Source of the DNA: Myrmaecium sp. VS I D KN 1
Lineage: Eukaryota; Ascomycota; Dothideomycetes; Valsariales; Valsariaceae
Assembly: GCA_019775845.1 (NCBI GenBank)
Contig: JADQAV010000047.1
Location: 372,001-436,000, forward strand
Direction: 5' to 3'
Length of the DNA: 64,000 nt
Below the pieces are notes generated by a model. That model was not told where the DNA came from. It was given only the letters and a program-made list of their open reading frames with translations, and ran no database searches. Positions 34,830 to 46,830 of the stretch are shown here, one piece after another. Made by a program: the position numbers and the translations under genes. Positions within the stretch are counted from its first letter, which is position 1; each line of letters begins with the position of its first letter.

Positions 34830-35901
34830 CTAATAGATACCGGGAAGAATAACGTAGCGCTTGCGCGGGTAGCGGTCGCCAAACTCACGGCGGTACTGGT
34901 TCTCCTTCTTGCGCGCCCAGACGGCCATCTGGCCGACGGCGGCAACGAGGAAGACAACGGTGCTGAGGCTGCGGTTGACGAGCGCGATGCCGATCCAGGC
35001 GAGCGTTTCAAACATGTAGTTCGGGCAGGTGACGAGGCCGAAGCCGAAGCCGCGGGGGATGCCGCGCTCCTTCGTGCCCGGCCGCCGGAGGTCGCGCAGC
35101 GTCAGGTGGGCGGAGAGGTTGCCCAGCTCGCCGAGGGCGAAGAGGGCGAGGCCGGCGGCGGTGAGGAGGGGGTGGGCGGGTGCGGCGGTCGGGGCCGAGG
35201 GCGCGTACGTCCAGAGGGCGATGTTGAGGCCGGAGAGCAGCCAGTAGTGCGCGCTGTTCTTGACGATGTTCCGGGCCGGCATGGTGGCCAGGGAGAAGCG
35301 GTGCACGAAGATCGTCTCGTACTCCCGCTTGAGGAAGTGCAGCACGATTAGGACGAGGGAGAGCCATTGCAGCTGCGAGGGCGCGGCCGATGTCTTGTAC
35401 AGCCACGGCCGCAGGTAGTAGATCAGCGGGTGGATGAGCAGTGGGCCCAGGTATTCGACGATGAACACGGTTCTCCACGAGATTTGAGGTCCTGTTCGAG
35501 AAGAAGAGCCAGGTCAGTATTCTGATATGTCGCTTTGCCGGGAACAGTTCAGAGGGAGTGCCTACCCAAGTCCTTCACCACAATCGTGCTGTTGTTCCGC
35601 AGGCCGGTCCGCTCGACGGGCACGGCCTCGTTGTTCGGCACGGCGGAGCCATCGCTTCCCTTCGTCACCCGGAGCCGGTGCACGGAGAAGTTCGCGGCGG
35701 AGGCGATGGCGTTGTAGATGTCCGCAGCCGACCCGTCCGGGCTGACCTGGATGTCCTCCGGAAGGTTCGGGATCGGCTTGCCTGAAGGTAGAGAGAAAAG
35801 AAGAAGAAGCCGTCAGCACGATCTCCTGGTGAACAGCAGCCGAGGAAGGATGGTCACTTACCGCGAGGCCTGACGATCAGCTTCAGAGTGTTCGACGCCA
35901 T
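34830..35901 (-). CDS. tsc13: Very-long-chain enoyl-CoA reductase (Tsc13 type)
   Basis: Catalyses the last step of each elongation cycle of very-long-chain fatty acids in the ER membrane, feeding sphingolipid synthesis. Exons 35901-35862, 35781-35566 and 35491-34830 give 305 residues (yeast Tsc13 has 310). The N-terminus has a ubiquitin-like fold region (MASNTLKLIV..., KDLGPQISW), followed by several membrane spans. The C-terminal steroid-5-alpha-reductase-like domain shows KREYETIFVHRFS, GLVTCPNYMFE, and the end QYRREFGDRYPRKRYVILPG, with the conserved Tyr and basic residues. Both introns have canonical donors GTAAGT or GTAGGC, CAG acceptors and matching phases. Confidence 0.95.
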
Positions 35902-36468
35902 TGTGACTCCAGAAGTTGAGGAAATGGTTGGTGGAAAAGAGACGGGAAGCTCGACACGGCCAGCAAAAGCGTTGAGCTCTTGCGAGCTGGACAACGCTAC
36001 AGGGTCCGGTAATATTACCCGATCCACATTAATTACGGCCCTAGCTGATTATATGATTGGCCATCCGTCCTCTCAACCGCCTCGAATCAGAGCGGCGATG
36101 TGAGGCTATGAGGCATGGATATGTGACAATATCATTAGTCACGATTCCTCGCCTCTCCTCTTCTTCCAGTAGAGGAGGGCGAAGGCACGGAGGAAGGAGG
36201 CAGCAGCCATACATATACTGTAGCAGAAAAAATCGAAATGAAATAACAACAGGCTGACCGCATATACGAATCAATTCGTTTATATTCTGAGATCTTTTTC
36301 CCATCCCACCCATGGTCTCCGACACACCGTCTAATGAATCGAACATGGTTTTTCTCCGTCACGCACATGTCATTCCCCGATCCCTTCTTCGCGCTCCCAC
36401 GCACATACCGACCCGCTCAACCCCACACACTACACAGACACACTCTGTATTTCTCTCTTCCTCCTGAT
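35902..36468. other. Intergenic region, tsc13 promoter and LeuRS 3' flank
   Basis: No gene seen in 567 bases; nothing notable. Confidence 0.5.
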
Positions 36469-39400
36469 CTAAGCGTTCTCAAACAAAAACGTCGGGTTGC
36501 CTGGCTCGGCCGCAGCAGCCATCGGGGGCAGATCCTCACGGCGCTCACCATCAACGGTGGTGCCAGCCTTGCCGCCCTCCTCCACCAGGACGATCTCGAC
36601 CTTCTTCAGCTTGGGGACGGGGATGACGGGAATCATCTGCTTGAGCAAGTCGACCTCGTCGAAGGGGAGGGTGCGGTCGAAGACGGCAGCGCCCTCGCCG
36701 GCGTCGACGCGCTTCTTGAGCGTCTGGATGAAGGGCGCGGCCTTCTTCATGTCCGGCTTGGCCACCGTCGCCATGACCTTCTTGGTGTCGAGGGTGAGGC
36801 CGTCGAAGGCCCGGCGGGCCTCCTCCAGGTACTTCTCCTGCCACGCCGGGAACGTGGACGCGGTGAAGATGGTGATCTTCTTGTCCTCCTTCGGGTTGTA
36901 CGAGGCCTGCTTGCCCTTGGCGAGCTTCTTGATCTGCTGGCCCTCGCTCGAGGTGATGTTCGAGGTCGTCACGCGGATGTAGTTGAGGGCGGCGGTAAGG
37001 GTGGCGTCGGCCTCGGGCACTTGCGGCCAGCGGGCGACCTGAATGGAAGAAGGCTTCTTAAGGATGTCGAGCCAGAGGTATTCGGCGGTGTGGGGGGCGA
37101 TGGGGGACATGAGGAGCGCTTGGATCTCGATCCACCAGCGGACCAGACCCTGGTGCATACCCACGCCGGCAGCCTTGGTAGCTTCCTTGTACGTGGACAG
37201 GGCGGAGGAGAGGTCATAGAGACCGGACTTGAGGGCGAGCTTGTAGAAGGTGTTGTCATAATGCTGCTCGGTCTCCTTCACGAGGGAGTTGACCTCATTT
37301 TCGAAGAGCTTGTCCCACAAGAGCTTCTCGGAGCCTTCCTTGCGTTGAATAACCTCGATGTTCTTGATCTTTTCGTTGTCGCGCACCTGGCGGTATTGCT
37401 CGGGGGAGTCGATGATCTTGGCGTCGTTGATGACTTCTTCGCACCATTTCTTCAGTTCGAAGAGACGCAGAATGCTGCTATTGGCGACCGCCTCTTCGAA
37501 GTTGGCATCCTCAATACCATCGCCTGCATCAGCGAGGGCAAGACGCGTGGCATCAGCACCAAACTTGGCGACAGCTTGGTCCATCGTCAAGAAGTTGCCG
37601 GTCGACTTGCTCATCTTTTCGCCGTTCAGCATAAGATGGCCGTTGACGCGGATACCTCTAGGCCAGTACTTCTTCGGGAAGATAGCAGCGTGGGTGTAGA
37701 GCATGAACACCAGATGGTTTTGGATAAGATCTGGATATTGTCAGTTGCGTTTCTTCCTAAGTCCACAGGGATACTCACCCTTGCCGCTGATCCTGCAGTC
37801 CAGGGGGTAGAAGTACTCGAATTCGCGGCGCATGGCCTCCAAGCTTTCCTTGCTGATGGAGGTTTCGAAGTTGGTGTCGTCGCGGCGTGCAAAGACGTAG
37901 TCCCACACGTCATCCGTCATGCTCTCGGCAGTAACATCCTTCAGAGCACCGGGCTCTTGACCATAGTAGTCCTTGTGAAGCAAGTGGGCGATCGTGTAGT
38001 AAGCCATGTAGATGGTGCTGTCAGACAGAGACTCCACAAGCTGATTGCCATTGCCCCAAGGGAGCTTGGAACCAAGACCATAGCTTCTCTCGCATGCCCA
38101 GTGACCCAGCCACTTCAGAGTGGCGATCAGCTGGTGCTTAGCCTCGGGATAGTAAGTGTTCAACTCCTCCTCGACGTACTTGATGACATCGTTGCACCAT
38201 TGACCGTCACCACCGTTTTCCTCGGTACCATAGTTCATGTACCACTGGTCGAGCAAAGCCGAGACACAGGTGTCGCCGGACCGGCTGATAACCAGGCCAT
38301 CAGGCTCGGAGTACTTGAATGCATCCTTAGCCTCGAGCAGCTGCGTCCTGACCAACTCCTTGACCTCCTGGACAGGCTTGCCCTTGAAGTCGCCGACAAG
38401 CATGGTGCCCTTGTAGAATCCGTCCTTGTAAGCGATACCCTTGGCCTCTTCCAGCTTCTTGGCATCCTTCGGGCTCTGGATCTTCATCTCCTTGTAGAGG
38501 GCAGGGGCGATCATGTCACCGTACTGAGGTGTAGAGATGATGGGGATGATCTCGAGTTTTGCCCAAGCTTCGTCGATCTTGTAGTAGGCAGCCTTCTTCT
38601 GGAGTTCCATGGTCATGGCATAGTCGTCAGGGCTGTCACTGGGGACGTTCAGCACAACGGCCGTTCCCTTAGAGTCCTTGATCGTGTCCATAGGAAGAAC
38701 ACGAACACCCTCGGTGTGAACGGAGCGGGGGGCATTGACCAGAGATCCAATGACATCAGCACCCTTCAAATCAGCAACCTTGGGGTAAACACCCCACTCC
38801 GGGAAGATTCCCTGATAGGCCATGTTACGCGCGGCACGGTCACTGATGACATAGAACTCGCTGTCGGAGACCTTGAACACGCCATAGGTGAGGATAGGGC
38901 TGACATAAACGGCAGTAGCACCGTAGACGGTTTCAGGTCGGAGAGTGGCAGGGACGAAGTAGACATTGGCACCCTCGGGAAGCTTTCCGGCGAGTTGTTC
39001 CTCCGCGGGCTTCGCCCACTCCTTGACCCTCATCTTCAAGGCGGTGTACTCCTGGACAGTGACACCTTCTCCGGAGCTTCGATCATGATCCAAACAGGCT
39101 TGGCCATCCTTCGGGCTGTACACGGTGTATCTGTTACCGAACTTCACCTTACCAAGCTCCTTCAGCTTGCGCATCTGCCAGGTGACAAAGCTGTCATAGT
39201 AAGGGTTCGCCGGAGTAGTGATGAACTGTCTCCTCCAATCGACCCTGGCTCCGAAGGCAGACATGTGCTGCTTAGCGAGGGGAGGGAAAGTCTTTAACCA
39301 ATGCTGCGGGTCCGCGAACTTGTGGATCTCTTCGCGGGGGAAGCCTTGCGCAAGCATGATTTGGAACTGGTACTTGGCAGCAACGGCCTTCATACCAGCC

Positions 39401-39998
39401 TTACCTTTCGTGGCCTTGAATGAGGTGATGTCAGTCTTAGTCTCGGCCTGGGTGGGCGCCGGAGGGTCTTGAGCGGTCTCTTCGGCTTCCTCGGAGTAGC
39501 GTTCGAAGTTCTTGCCGAACAGCTCGATCTCACGGACGAGCTTATCGGCGCAGGCCTTGATAGGCATTCCCGTCGCATGGTAGCCAAGGGGGAAGAGAGC
39601 GCGCTTGCCCTTTAGGCGCTGGTAGCCGGTAGCATACTCAGTCTTGCTGATGGTGAAGGCATGGCCAGCGTGCAGGGTGCCGTTTTGATACGGGTAGGCG
39701 AAGCACTCAAAGTTCTTGGGGATCTTGGACCGGAGATCCTCGGGGGAGATGGAGCCAAAAGTGATCTCAGAGGTCGAAGGGGCATCCACCTCGAAGACGT
39801 GCTCGTCAGCCCACGTCTTTTGGAATCGCTGCTCATCCTTGATCAAGGAGTCACGCTTCTCTGTCTATGAAGCAGTGTGAGCACGCAGCTTGCGGATGAA
39901 TGAAATGGATTCCCACTCGAACATACGTTCTCGATCTTCATGGTGCCCTTCTGGGCATCCTCCGGGAGGGCCGGAGCCTTGGTTGCGGGAGCGCTCAT
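36469..39998 (-). CDS. Cytosolic leucyl-tRNA synthetase
   Basis: Charges tRNA-Leu for cytosolic translation and is the CDC60 counterpart. Exons 39998-39927, 39864-37779 and 37730-36469 give 1139 residues (yeast 1090). The class I signatures are present: HAGH in YQNGTLHAGHAF (about residues 89-92) and KMSKS (758-762). The CP1 editing domain lies between them. The first intron takes a TAG acceptor so that the phase holds (IEN joined to TEKRDS); the second is only 48 bases. The archaeal/eukaryotic-type C-terminal extension (to FLFENA) separates it from the shorter bacterial-type mitochondrial enzyme. The opposite strand is open for 987 codons, an effect of codon bias only. Divergent from the small gene at 40425. 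Confidence 0.97.
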
Positions 39999-40424
39999 GT
40001 TGCTTGACTATGACCTAGTATCGCAAGTTTTGCCCCACTACGATGGTGTTGGAGGGGTCGCAAGCCAGACGATGAAGCCTAAGCACGGCGTCTGGGATGC
40101 ACAATGAGAAGGAATCAATGCTCTGGGAGACTGATAGAGGTCGGAGGCCAGAGGAAGCGGGTCGGAACACCGGGTAAGGCAGGATCAAATGTCTATAGCT
40201 TGTTGGAGTCACCAAGCGGAGCCCATGCCACGATGCCGCGGAATGCTGCCCTGATCGCATTTTGTGCAGGGCGGTGAGAAGCGAGGTCGGCGCCCCGCGC
40301 CAAGCACGCCCGTTGCCAAGCCTTTCGTCCGCCTTGCCGCGGAGGATCTGAGCTTCCCCGACCTCTGACCTCTTCGGCCGGGGGAGCTCTGCAACTCACA
40401 ACGAACATCCGACTGTAGCCCACC
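39999..40424. promoter_or_regulatory. Divergent promoter region, LeuRS and small mitochondrial-type gene
   Basis: 426 bases separate the two start codons. No TATA box is obvious. The two genes may share control; this is inference from spacing only. Confidence 0.4.
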
Positions 40425-40920
40425 ATGTGGCCGACGTTGTTACGGCGAAGCGCCGTGCCGAAGTTTCCCTTCAACATACATGACAATCCCTATAAAGCCA
40501 AGCGCTTATGGCCTCCGGACTTTACGCAGCTGTCAACGAAACATCAGTTCCGCCTGGAGCGGAGATATAGGAGAAGAGCCAAGCTCAAGTGGGCAAGGCC
40601 AACGTGGACGAAGGCTGTCATAATTGCACAATGGGGTACTGGCATATGTATGTTGACGACGTGAAGCAGGCCCGGAGCCATGACTGACGGCTTAAAGTTG
40701 TGGTGGTATACAGTGTGCTGTTCATGGATTGGGGGAGAGAAGACACCCCCTTTGAGGGCGTAAGTAACGCTTATACTCGTGTGAACTCTCCAGATCTGAT
40801 TCTAGAAAGATCCGTGCTTGGTACAAAGATAAGGTCAATTCCCTCTGGTCCACGAACACAACGAGACCTCTGAGGCGGCCGGAGCCGAGATCGAACCCGG
40901 CAGATTCTCCGCAAACATGA
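40425..40920 (+). CDS. Small single-span protein, probably mitochondrial
   Basis: Proposed exons are 40425-40647, 40698-40757 and 40810-40920, about 130 residues. The first exon is Arg/Lys-rich and starts MWPTLLRRSAVPKFPFN, resembling a mitochondrial presequence, followed by the basic block RLERRYRRRAKLKWARP. The next part is a hydrophobic span (KAVIIAQWGTGIFVVVYSVLF). I recall the start (FPFNIHDNPYxAKxxWPPDF) as conserved in filamentous fungi but cannot name a family. The splice of exon 2 to 3 is uncertain: the TAG acceptor at 40805 soon hits a stop, while an AAG acceptor at 40809 gives IRAWYKDKVNSLW. Exon 1 is more reliable than the rest. Confidence 0.6.
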
Positions 40921-42336
40921 TTGATTGCCATAGTTAGGTACATCAGGTGCGCGATTGACTCCTAGTTGCTAGAGCTCATCCCGCTCCATCTATGGTCTAT
41001 CCTGAATACGCCGGCGTAATCGCGCCACCATGGGGTTATGGGACTGCAGCCCGCCTTCAAGGTGCGAGCTTCAAGGCCCCATCAGCTACAGCAATACATT
41101 CACCGGATCATCAAACCCAAGGATTCGAAACATTGAAGGTATGGAATATGACCGCGTGCGGCCCCTTCGCGGCTTAACACCAGCTATCTCCGCTTCTACC
41201 CCAGGAACACATGTAACATTAGAATACCCAAGTACCATGACCATTTTGTTTTCGGTGTATCGGTTGGTGCATTATGAGGAATCCCGTCTTACACCAAATC
41301 TTCTTCCATGCGTAATTGCCGGTGATTATGTACAGTCAAAGCTGTCAGGTCGCCCCATTATCCTCTTTCATGACGGTGATGCACGAAGACACCAGCCTTA
41401 AACATGGGATTGAAGACTGTTCTTATGAAGCTCTGGTTTTCACGGTCAGTCGGGCATTTTCAAGGACTTCAGCTATCCCTTACGTCGTAGTAATTCCTCC
41501 TCGGAGAGAACATCTCTCTTTTTCTTCGGCTCTTCTTGTAGTGGCTGTGCCTGCGGTTTTGAGCGATTCGTCCCTTTATTCACGAGAGTGTCTCGGATCG
41601 AGGAAAGACGGTCGAGATGTGATGGCATCTTGATCCTCTTGGCTCGAGAGTACCAAGGATTGTTCGCCGGGTTGAAAGAAGCTTTGCTGGAAATTGAGAC
41701 TTGGGATAGAATATTGTTTTAGATACCCCCGGATCTGTTCTGGGAGGACTGTTGGCTGTTTAAGTAGCGAATATCCAACAGCCGGATATGATTTGAGTTG
41801 ATGTCGGAATTTAGAGAGAGGCGACGGTGTTCGAATCCCGTACGCAAGGCTGACGGGTGAGAAAGGGATGTCTACGATGATGCGTAACTCATGTCCAGTC
41901 TTGAAATTCCCACAACAGTCATGTCTATGATTGTATGAAGCAAAGTCCATAGAATTGTATGAGAGAAATCCTTCTTTGATAGTGACTTGACTATTTCTCT
42001 AGGGCTTACAACTCAGCTTTATTTGTTTTGAAATAAATTCGGGATGTGTAAGAACACTGATTCACCAGAAAATGCATAACTGTAGATTCTGGTTGCTGAG
42101 AGAGGCATTTCCAGCCTTGGTTCCATTATTGCCCCATTTCTGGGGACTCTCACGCATTTGATATGATGTGAGGGTGCAACATCCGTAGATACGTGCGAAC
42201 TCCGTAAACTCCGCAGCATCGGCATTCGAACTCCGCACGGCCATACTTCCACCACTACCTAACCCAGGCTTTCTACCTCTACCAAAAAGATATCATCACC
42301 CATACAAATGCTTAACTTATATGCGAAAGGCCCAAA
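40921..42336. other. Gene-free stretch
   Basis: About 1.4 kb, visibly richer in A and T than its neighbours, with only short unconvincing open frames on either strand. It could hold the promoter of the Zn2Cys6 gene and old decayed sequence; I see no motif that identifies it. Confidence 0.45.
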
Positions 42337-42402
42337 ATGACACGGCTAGGCTTCACGTCTCGGCTGCGTCAAAGTCATGAAAACCAAAGGCTCAACACGG
42401 TG

Positions 42403-44850
42403 ATGAGACGCAATGGCAAGCCGCAGTCATGCGAGCCATGTCGCAAAGGCAAATTGAAATGCGACCACATGCTCCCGACATGTGGACGATGTAGGCGTCG
42501 TAACCGCGCCGAGCAGTGCCTCTACCACCCTGCTCCCTTGACCAAGGCCCGCGCTGCCTCCCCTTCGCGCACTATCTCCGTGTCGTCGGAGGGAGAAGGT
42601 CGCACCTCTCCTAAAGTCGCTGCGAACAGTCCCAATGGGTTTTCCTATCAGCAGACCACCACGACCATCGCCAACAGCAACAGCAGCAATGACTGGCGCT
42701 CTCCTCCTCACGCGACCCGTGAGCCCCCGTATGCGGGGCCTCCTCGAACTACTGGTTTCATGGGACCGACCTCACTCTCCGCTTTGCTGGCCGAGAATGC
42801 CACTCATGTCGACATCCATATGGCGAACATGGAGGTGCCATCCGGGCTGACTCCCGCCTCAGAAAGCGTCCAGAAAGGCGCTGCCGTGCTGTCCCTTCTC
42901 AAGGACCTGCCGTACTTCGAACGCTGCATCGACCGTTGGTTTTCCCTGTACGAGGGCGTCGTCGTGATCAAGCCTATGGCGAAGCAGTGGACGCAAGGCA
43001 TTTGGGAGTGCCATCGCGCAGTGCTGCAGTTCTCGAAGCCAGAGGAGCTGTTGGCTTTGTCAGAGCTGGTGTGGAGGAATACGCAGCGTCCGCTCCAGTT
43101 CAACGGAAGCACTACGCCCCGCGAGTGGACGGCGTTGTCGACCGGTCAGGGCCTTCGATGGGAGGTCGTCGGGATCGTCTTCTGTCTCGTGGGTCTGCTT
43201 GCCGTATCACTACTAGGTAAGAGGCATGTGGACACATAGAGGCTGACGCCAAGGGTAGCTGCTGATATCTATCGCGACAGATGGAGATATAATATTCTAT
43301 AAGGAAGGTGAAGAGCCCATAGATCGCCATGCGCTGGCCGCCACCGCTTCTAAAATCTCCGAGGAGTGCATTGGGTTTTGCAGAGAGCTGGACATCCTTA
43401 ACGATTTGTTTTGCTGGCTACTGTATGAGAATCTGGTACTCGCAAGTGGGTTAATGGGACGAGCCAGTAAGAAACTTCCCCAGCGATCCTTCTTACAAAA
43501 CCATCTGTTACCCATACTGTACTATATGGACTGATTCCAGGGCTAACTATAAAATAGGTCACATAGTCTGGCAGAAGTCTGGCGAACTCAACAACATCCT
43601 CATCGCGCTAGGACTTCACCAGGAAATCACTGTAGATGATCAGACTCCTTTCTTTCTCTCGGAGTTCCGCAAAAAGACCTTCGTCTGCGCATACGCTAGC
43701 GACAAGACGACAGCAGCTTTTCTCGGCCGTCCTCCGAGGCTGAGCTACCGTTATTGCCTCCTACAACTTCCCCTGGACCTTGACGACACTCAGATCATGT
43801 GCGACGGACCGCAGCTGGAAGCGGCATTGGCAACGCTGGATGAAGATGGCTGGAACAAGCACCGGACCGCAGCTAATCTGATGCGGTGCACGTGTGCCCG
43901 TATATGGTGCCAGAACGCCGTAAGTATCCGGCATCGCGATGGTTTCCTGAATGGTCTCCTAACCTGTTGATCAGAAAATACGCGAAGATATCTTGGAGCT
44001 CTCCTTAGGGGTACAACAACAGGACATTGAGGCACGAGCAGAGTAAGCATGGTTGAAAGCCCTCCCTCAAGCAGATGGATGTAGTGTTAACCCAGGCACC
44101 AGGCAGATTCAAGGTGAAGTCGACCGTGTCTGGCGCGAGCTTCCCGCCTTCCTCCGCCGGGCCGGTTCTGAGTTCGATAGACGCGCGCCTGCAGAATCCA
44201 TCTTCCTCAACTTTATCCGCCTCGAACATCTCAGTCACACTTTTCACCTCCAACGGCTGCTAGTCAGGAAAGCCGGCGCCGACCGTCGCCGCCTCATCGA
44301 AACCTCCCGTGAAATGTTCCAGCACTTCCTTGTGCTGGTAAACAACCGAGACACGCTCCGGGACTTCCAACTGGACATCATGACGATCGCGTCCACGCAC
44401 GCGAGCCCGTGCTGCGTCACACTCGCCATCGAGCTTCTGTGGCAAGAGAACCGCGGGTACGGGCCGTCTGGCGACCCGCACGCGCCGCCGCTGCTTCCTC
44501 GCTCGGAAACGATCCAGGACCTCAGCGTGTTCGTCGCGTTTCTGGACACGGTCAAGCGGACCGACAGCGGCTGCGTGCCGTTTCAGCAGACGCGCACCAT
44601 CGTCAAGCACATCCTGGATCGGATCCTGTCGCCGCCTGCTCCGATCTCGCCTCCGTCTAGCGACCCTACGGCGCCGGTCGTTGCGGGCGCTGAGATGGAG
44701 GCGGCAACCGAGGCAGACGCGATGGGCGCACTTCCACCGGCGCAGATGAGCGACGCCGATTTTATGACATGGCTGGATAACATGAATTGGGATCGCGAGC
44801 CGTGGGGCGCCGCCGCCGTGAGCGAGGTGCCCGGGTGGATATGCGGATGA
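42403..44850 (+). CDS. Zn2Cys6 fungal transcription factor
   Basis: Exons 42403-43216, 43281-43466, 43558-43919, 43975-44042 and 44103-44850 give 725 residues. The binuclear zinc cluster is complete at the N-terminus: C10-x2-C13-x6-C20-x6-C27-x2-C30-x8-C39, inside GKPQSCEPCRKGKLKCDH. A start at 42337 would add 22 residues, but the ATG at 42403 (MRRNGKPQ) matches the usual N-terminus of this subfamily. The middle is the fungal-specific transcription-factor region (LPYFERCIDRWF, LAALGLH-like ILIALGLHQE, FVCAYASDKTTAAFLGRPPRLSYRYC), consistent with a nuclear regulator. The last intron join (GAG then QIQGEVDRVWREL) is set by phase. The Asp-rich, Trp-containing end resembles an activation tail. 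Its targets are not evident from the neighbours. Confidence 0.9.
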
Positions 44851-45118
44851 ATGCGACCGCTTAGGTAGACTGCTACACAACGGGCAATGCCCATCCCAGG
44901 TGTCAATAACCAAGTTAGCCCGACTGACGGGTAACTGAAAGCAAATGTTCTTCGGGACAGGATGTGGCCGGTTTTCTTTGTTGGCCTAACAAGGGGCACC
45001 TTTCATCCTCCCCACGGGGCGACCTTATAAGCCGTTTCCCCATCCACAACAGATTAAAGAAGGGAAAGGGGAAACAAGAGAATAGAAGGGAAACCATCCA
45101 AAAAACATCCGCCGAACC

Positions 45119-45547
45119 ATGAGCGGCCGTCACCGGCGCAACTCCTCTCTCACAGACTTCCTGAGCCAACCTTCGGCTTACTATCGCGCGGACGTGGGCC
45201 CGCGCCACAACCACATCAATCCCAACAGCAACAGCCCTCTGGAGGATGAAAACGATGAAAACGACTGCGACGACGAACGATGGCCCCAAAGCCCCACCTT
45301 CATGTTCACGACGGAACGGAAACGACGAAGTCGGGTGTGGGATGTCGTAGCTTCTTTGTTCGGCCCGGTCGTGCGGCGGCCTTGTGCGGGGCCGGAGGTA
45401 GACCTGCTGTGGGATTACGGGATGGAAGCGGGATGGCATGGCGAGGAGCGGCAGCGGATGGCGGTGCTGAGGAGGGTTGGCTTCGTGATGGGCGGGTTTT
45501 TGGTGCTGGGTGTGGTTGGGTGGGTGGTGGTTTTGGGGTGGTTGTGA
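45119..45547 (+). CDS. Small protein with C-terminal membrane span, unknown
   Basis: Single open frame of 142 residues starting MSGRHRRNSSLTDFLSQPSAYY. A polar, Asn/Asp/Glu-rich middle is followed by VWDVVASLFGPVVRRP and DLLWDYGMEAGWHGEERQRM, then a hydrophobic end of about 23 residues (VGFVMGGFLVLGVVGWVVVLGWL), giving a tail-anchored layout. The RRNSSLTDF start looks like a phosphorylation site, and this type of start is common in small fungal proteins. The sensible N-terminus plus the terminal span argue for a real gene; I know no function. Confidence 0.62.
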   Translation: MSGRHRRNSSLTDFLSQPSAYYRADVGPRHNHINPNSNSPLEDENDENDCDDERWPQSPTFMFTTERKRRSRVWDVVASLFGPVVRRPCAGPEVDLLWDYGMEAGWHGEERQRMAVLRRVGFVMGGFLVLGVVGWVVVLGWL

Positions 45548-45850
45548 CTGATGGACGTTTGACAGGCACTGCTATGTTGGGACAATGTGAGAAGTCTTGC
45601 ACATGAGTTTCGCGTGAACAGCGACGCGTGTCTGCACGATGTTGACAGGATTGAGGGACATGGAGACTGGTCCAGCTTGCTGAGCACTCGAAGTCAAGGG
45701 AGGTCGCATTACATCGAGACGAAAAGAAAGATCGGCATGACGATATAGAAGTCATTTCTAATATTGATTAATGTCGTAACGAGGGTATGTTGCACTTTTT
45801 ATGTCCCTTTTTCTTCTGTTTCCATCAAATCCCCATGTCATATCCGAGTC
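45548..45850. other. Convergent intergenic region
   Basis: 303 bases of 3' flank with no feature seen. Confidence 0.4.
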
Positions 45851-46830
45851 CTACATCGTACATGCCATCATTCCCACCACGGCCAACGCGCCCGCCACCC
45901 AGCTCACCCGACCGAGCTGCGCGCCCACACCCGTGAACGGGATCACGGAGCTCGCCGCCGCCGCCGGTGCCGAGGTCACCGTACCTGCGCTTGCCGCTGC
46001 TGCCGCCGCCGCCACAGTACCCGTCGCCGCGGCGGCGCCCGTCGAGGATGCCGCGCTCACGGTGCTGTTCCAGTTGCCGCCCTGGCCGGGGACGGCCGCG
46101 TTGCTCGGCGGCGCGACGAGGAAGAAGTTGGCGGCCACGGGCGTGTCGAGGCCGGCGGCGGTCATGAAGGCGGCGAGGTCGAAGCCGATCCGGTTCTGGA
46201 CCGCGGACGCTTGCGAGGTGGGCAGGGAGAAGTTGGAGGGCTGGGGGAACAGCAGCTGGACGTAGCGGTGGGGGTGCGTGGCGTCCTTGGCCGGGGGGTT
46301 GGGGCCGATGTAGGCGGCGATGGTGGTGGAGGTCGTGTTGGGGGAGGTGAGGAGGGCGCTGCCGGTTGAGGTTGTCGTGGTGGAGGAGGCGCTGTAGTCG
46401 GTGTACATCGCGTGGAGCAAGGTCGTGCGGGCGGTGGTGCCGTCTGGAGATGGGACGTCGAGGTCTACCGTGGCGAGGGGTGTTAGTATTCTGAACTCTC
46501 GGCGGAAGAACAAGGGGACACGTTGCGTACCTATCATCATGAAGATGTACGTATCGCTGCCTGATGCCGCGGCGGCTTCTGCAGTGCTGGCCGACATGGC
46601 AAGTGAAGGCTGGTTTGCAGTTTCTGCGGTAAACACGTTAGCATATTCTTTCAACGTGGATCCAGCATAGAAACCTTACCAGCTTTTGTCATCGTCTGCC
46701 CATCAGTAACGGTTTTTCCACCGTAAATGACCTCGAGATTAGGGGCCACTGGAGGCTCGAAGCCCGCTGGAGTCTGCGCCAGCGCGACGCTTGAAAGGAG
46801 GAGGAGGGAAGAGATGGTTGATGTGAACAT
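45851..46830 (-). CDS. Secreted PEBP-like protein with probable GPI anchor
   Basis: Exons 46830-46680, 46623-46531 and 46464-45851 give 285 residues. The N-terminus is a clear signal peptide (MFTSTISSLLLLSSVALAQ), and the C-terminus a hydrophobic GPI-type tail (VSWVAGALAVVGMMACTM) after a long Ala/Ser/Thr stretch with ILP-like SSVIPFTG. The core between has phosphatidylethanolamine-binding-protein features: ETANQPSLAMS, YIFMMIDLDVPSPDG (the usual D-x-D-x-P strand), LLHAMYTDY, AAYIGPNPP, HRYVQLLFPQP. Splicing removes a frame-open intron after FMMI and restores this motif. The wall or plasma-membrane location is inferred; ligand unknown. Confidence 0.85.

Noticed and set aside
36334-39297. A 987-codon open frame on the plus strand
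   Set aside because: It is the exact antisense of leucyl-tRNA synthetase; third-position bias of the real gene removes stops. Its protein has no domain-like pattern.
40860-40905. Reverse-strand GGTTCGATCTC resembling a tRNA T-arm
   Set aside because: The loop would be eight bases, and no matching acceptor strand lies 70 bases away; it overlaps the end of the small gene.
41815-41850. GTTCGAATCCC resembling a tRNA T-loop
   Set aside because: Only a weak four-pair stem, and no D-arm or acceptor stem upstream.
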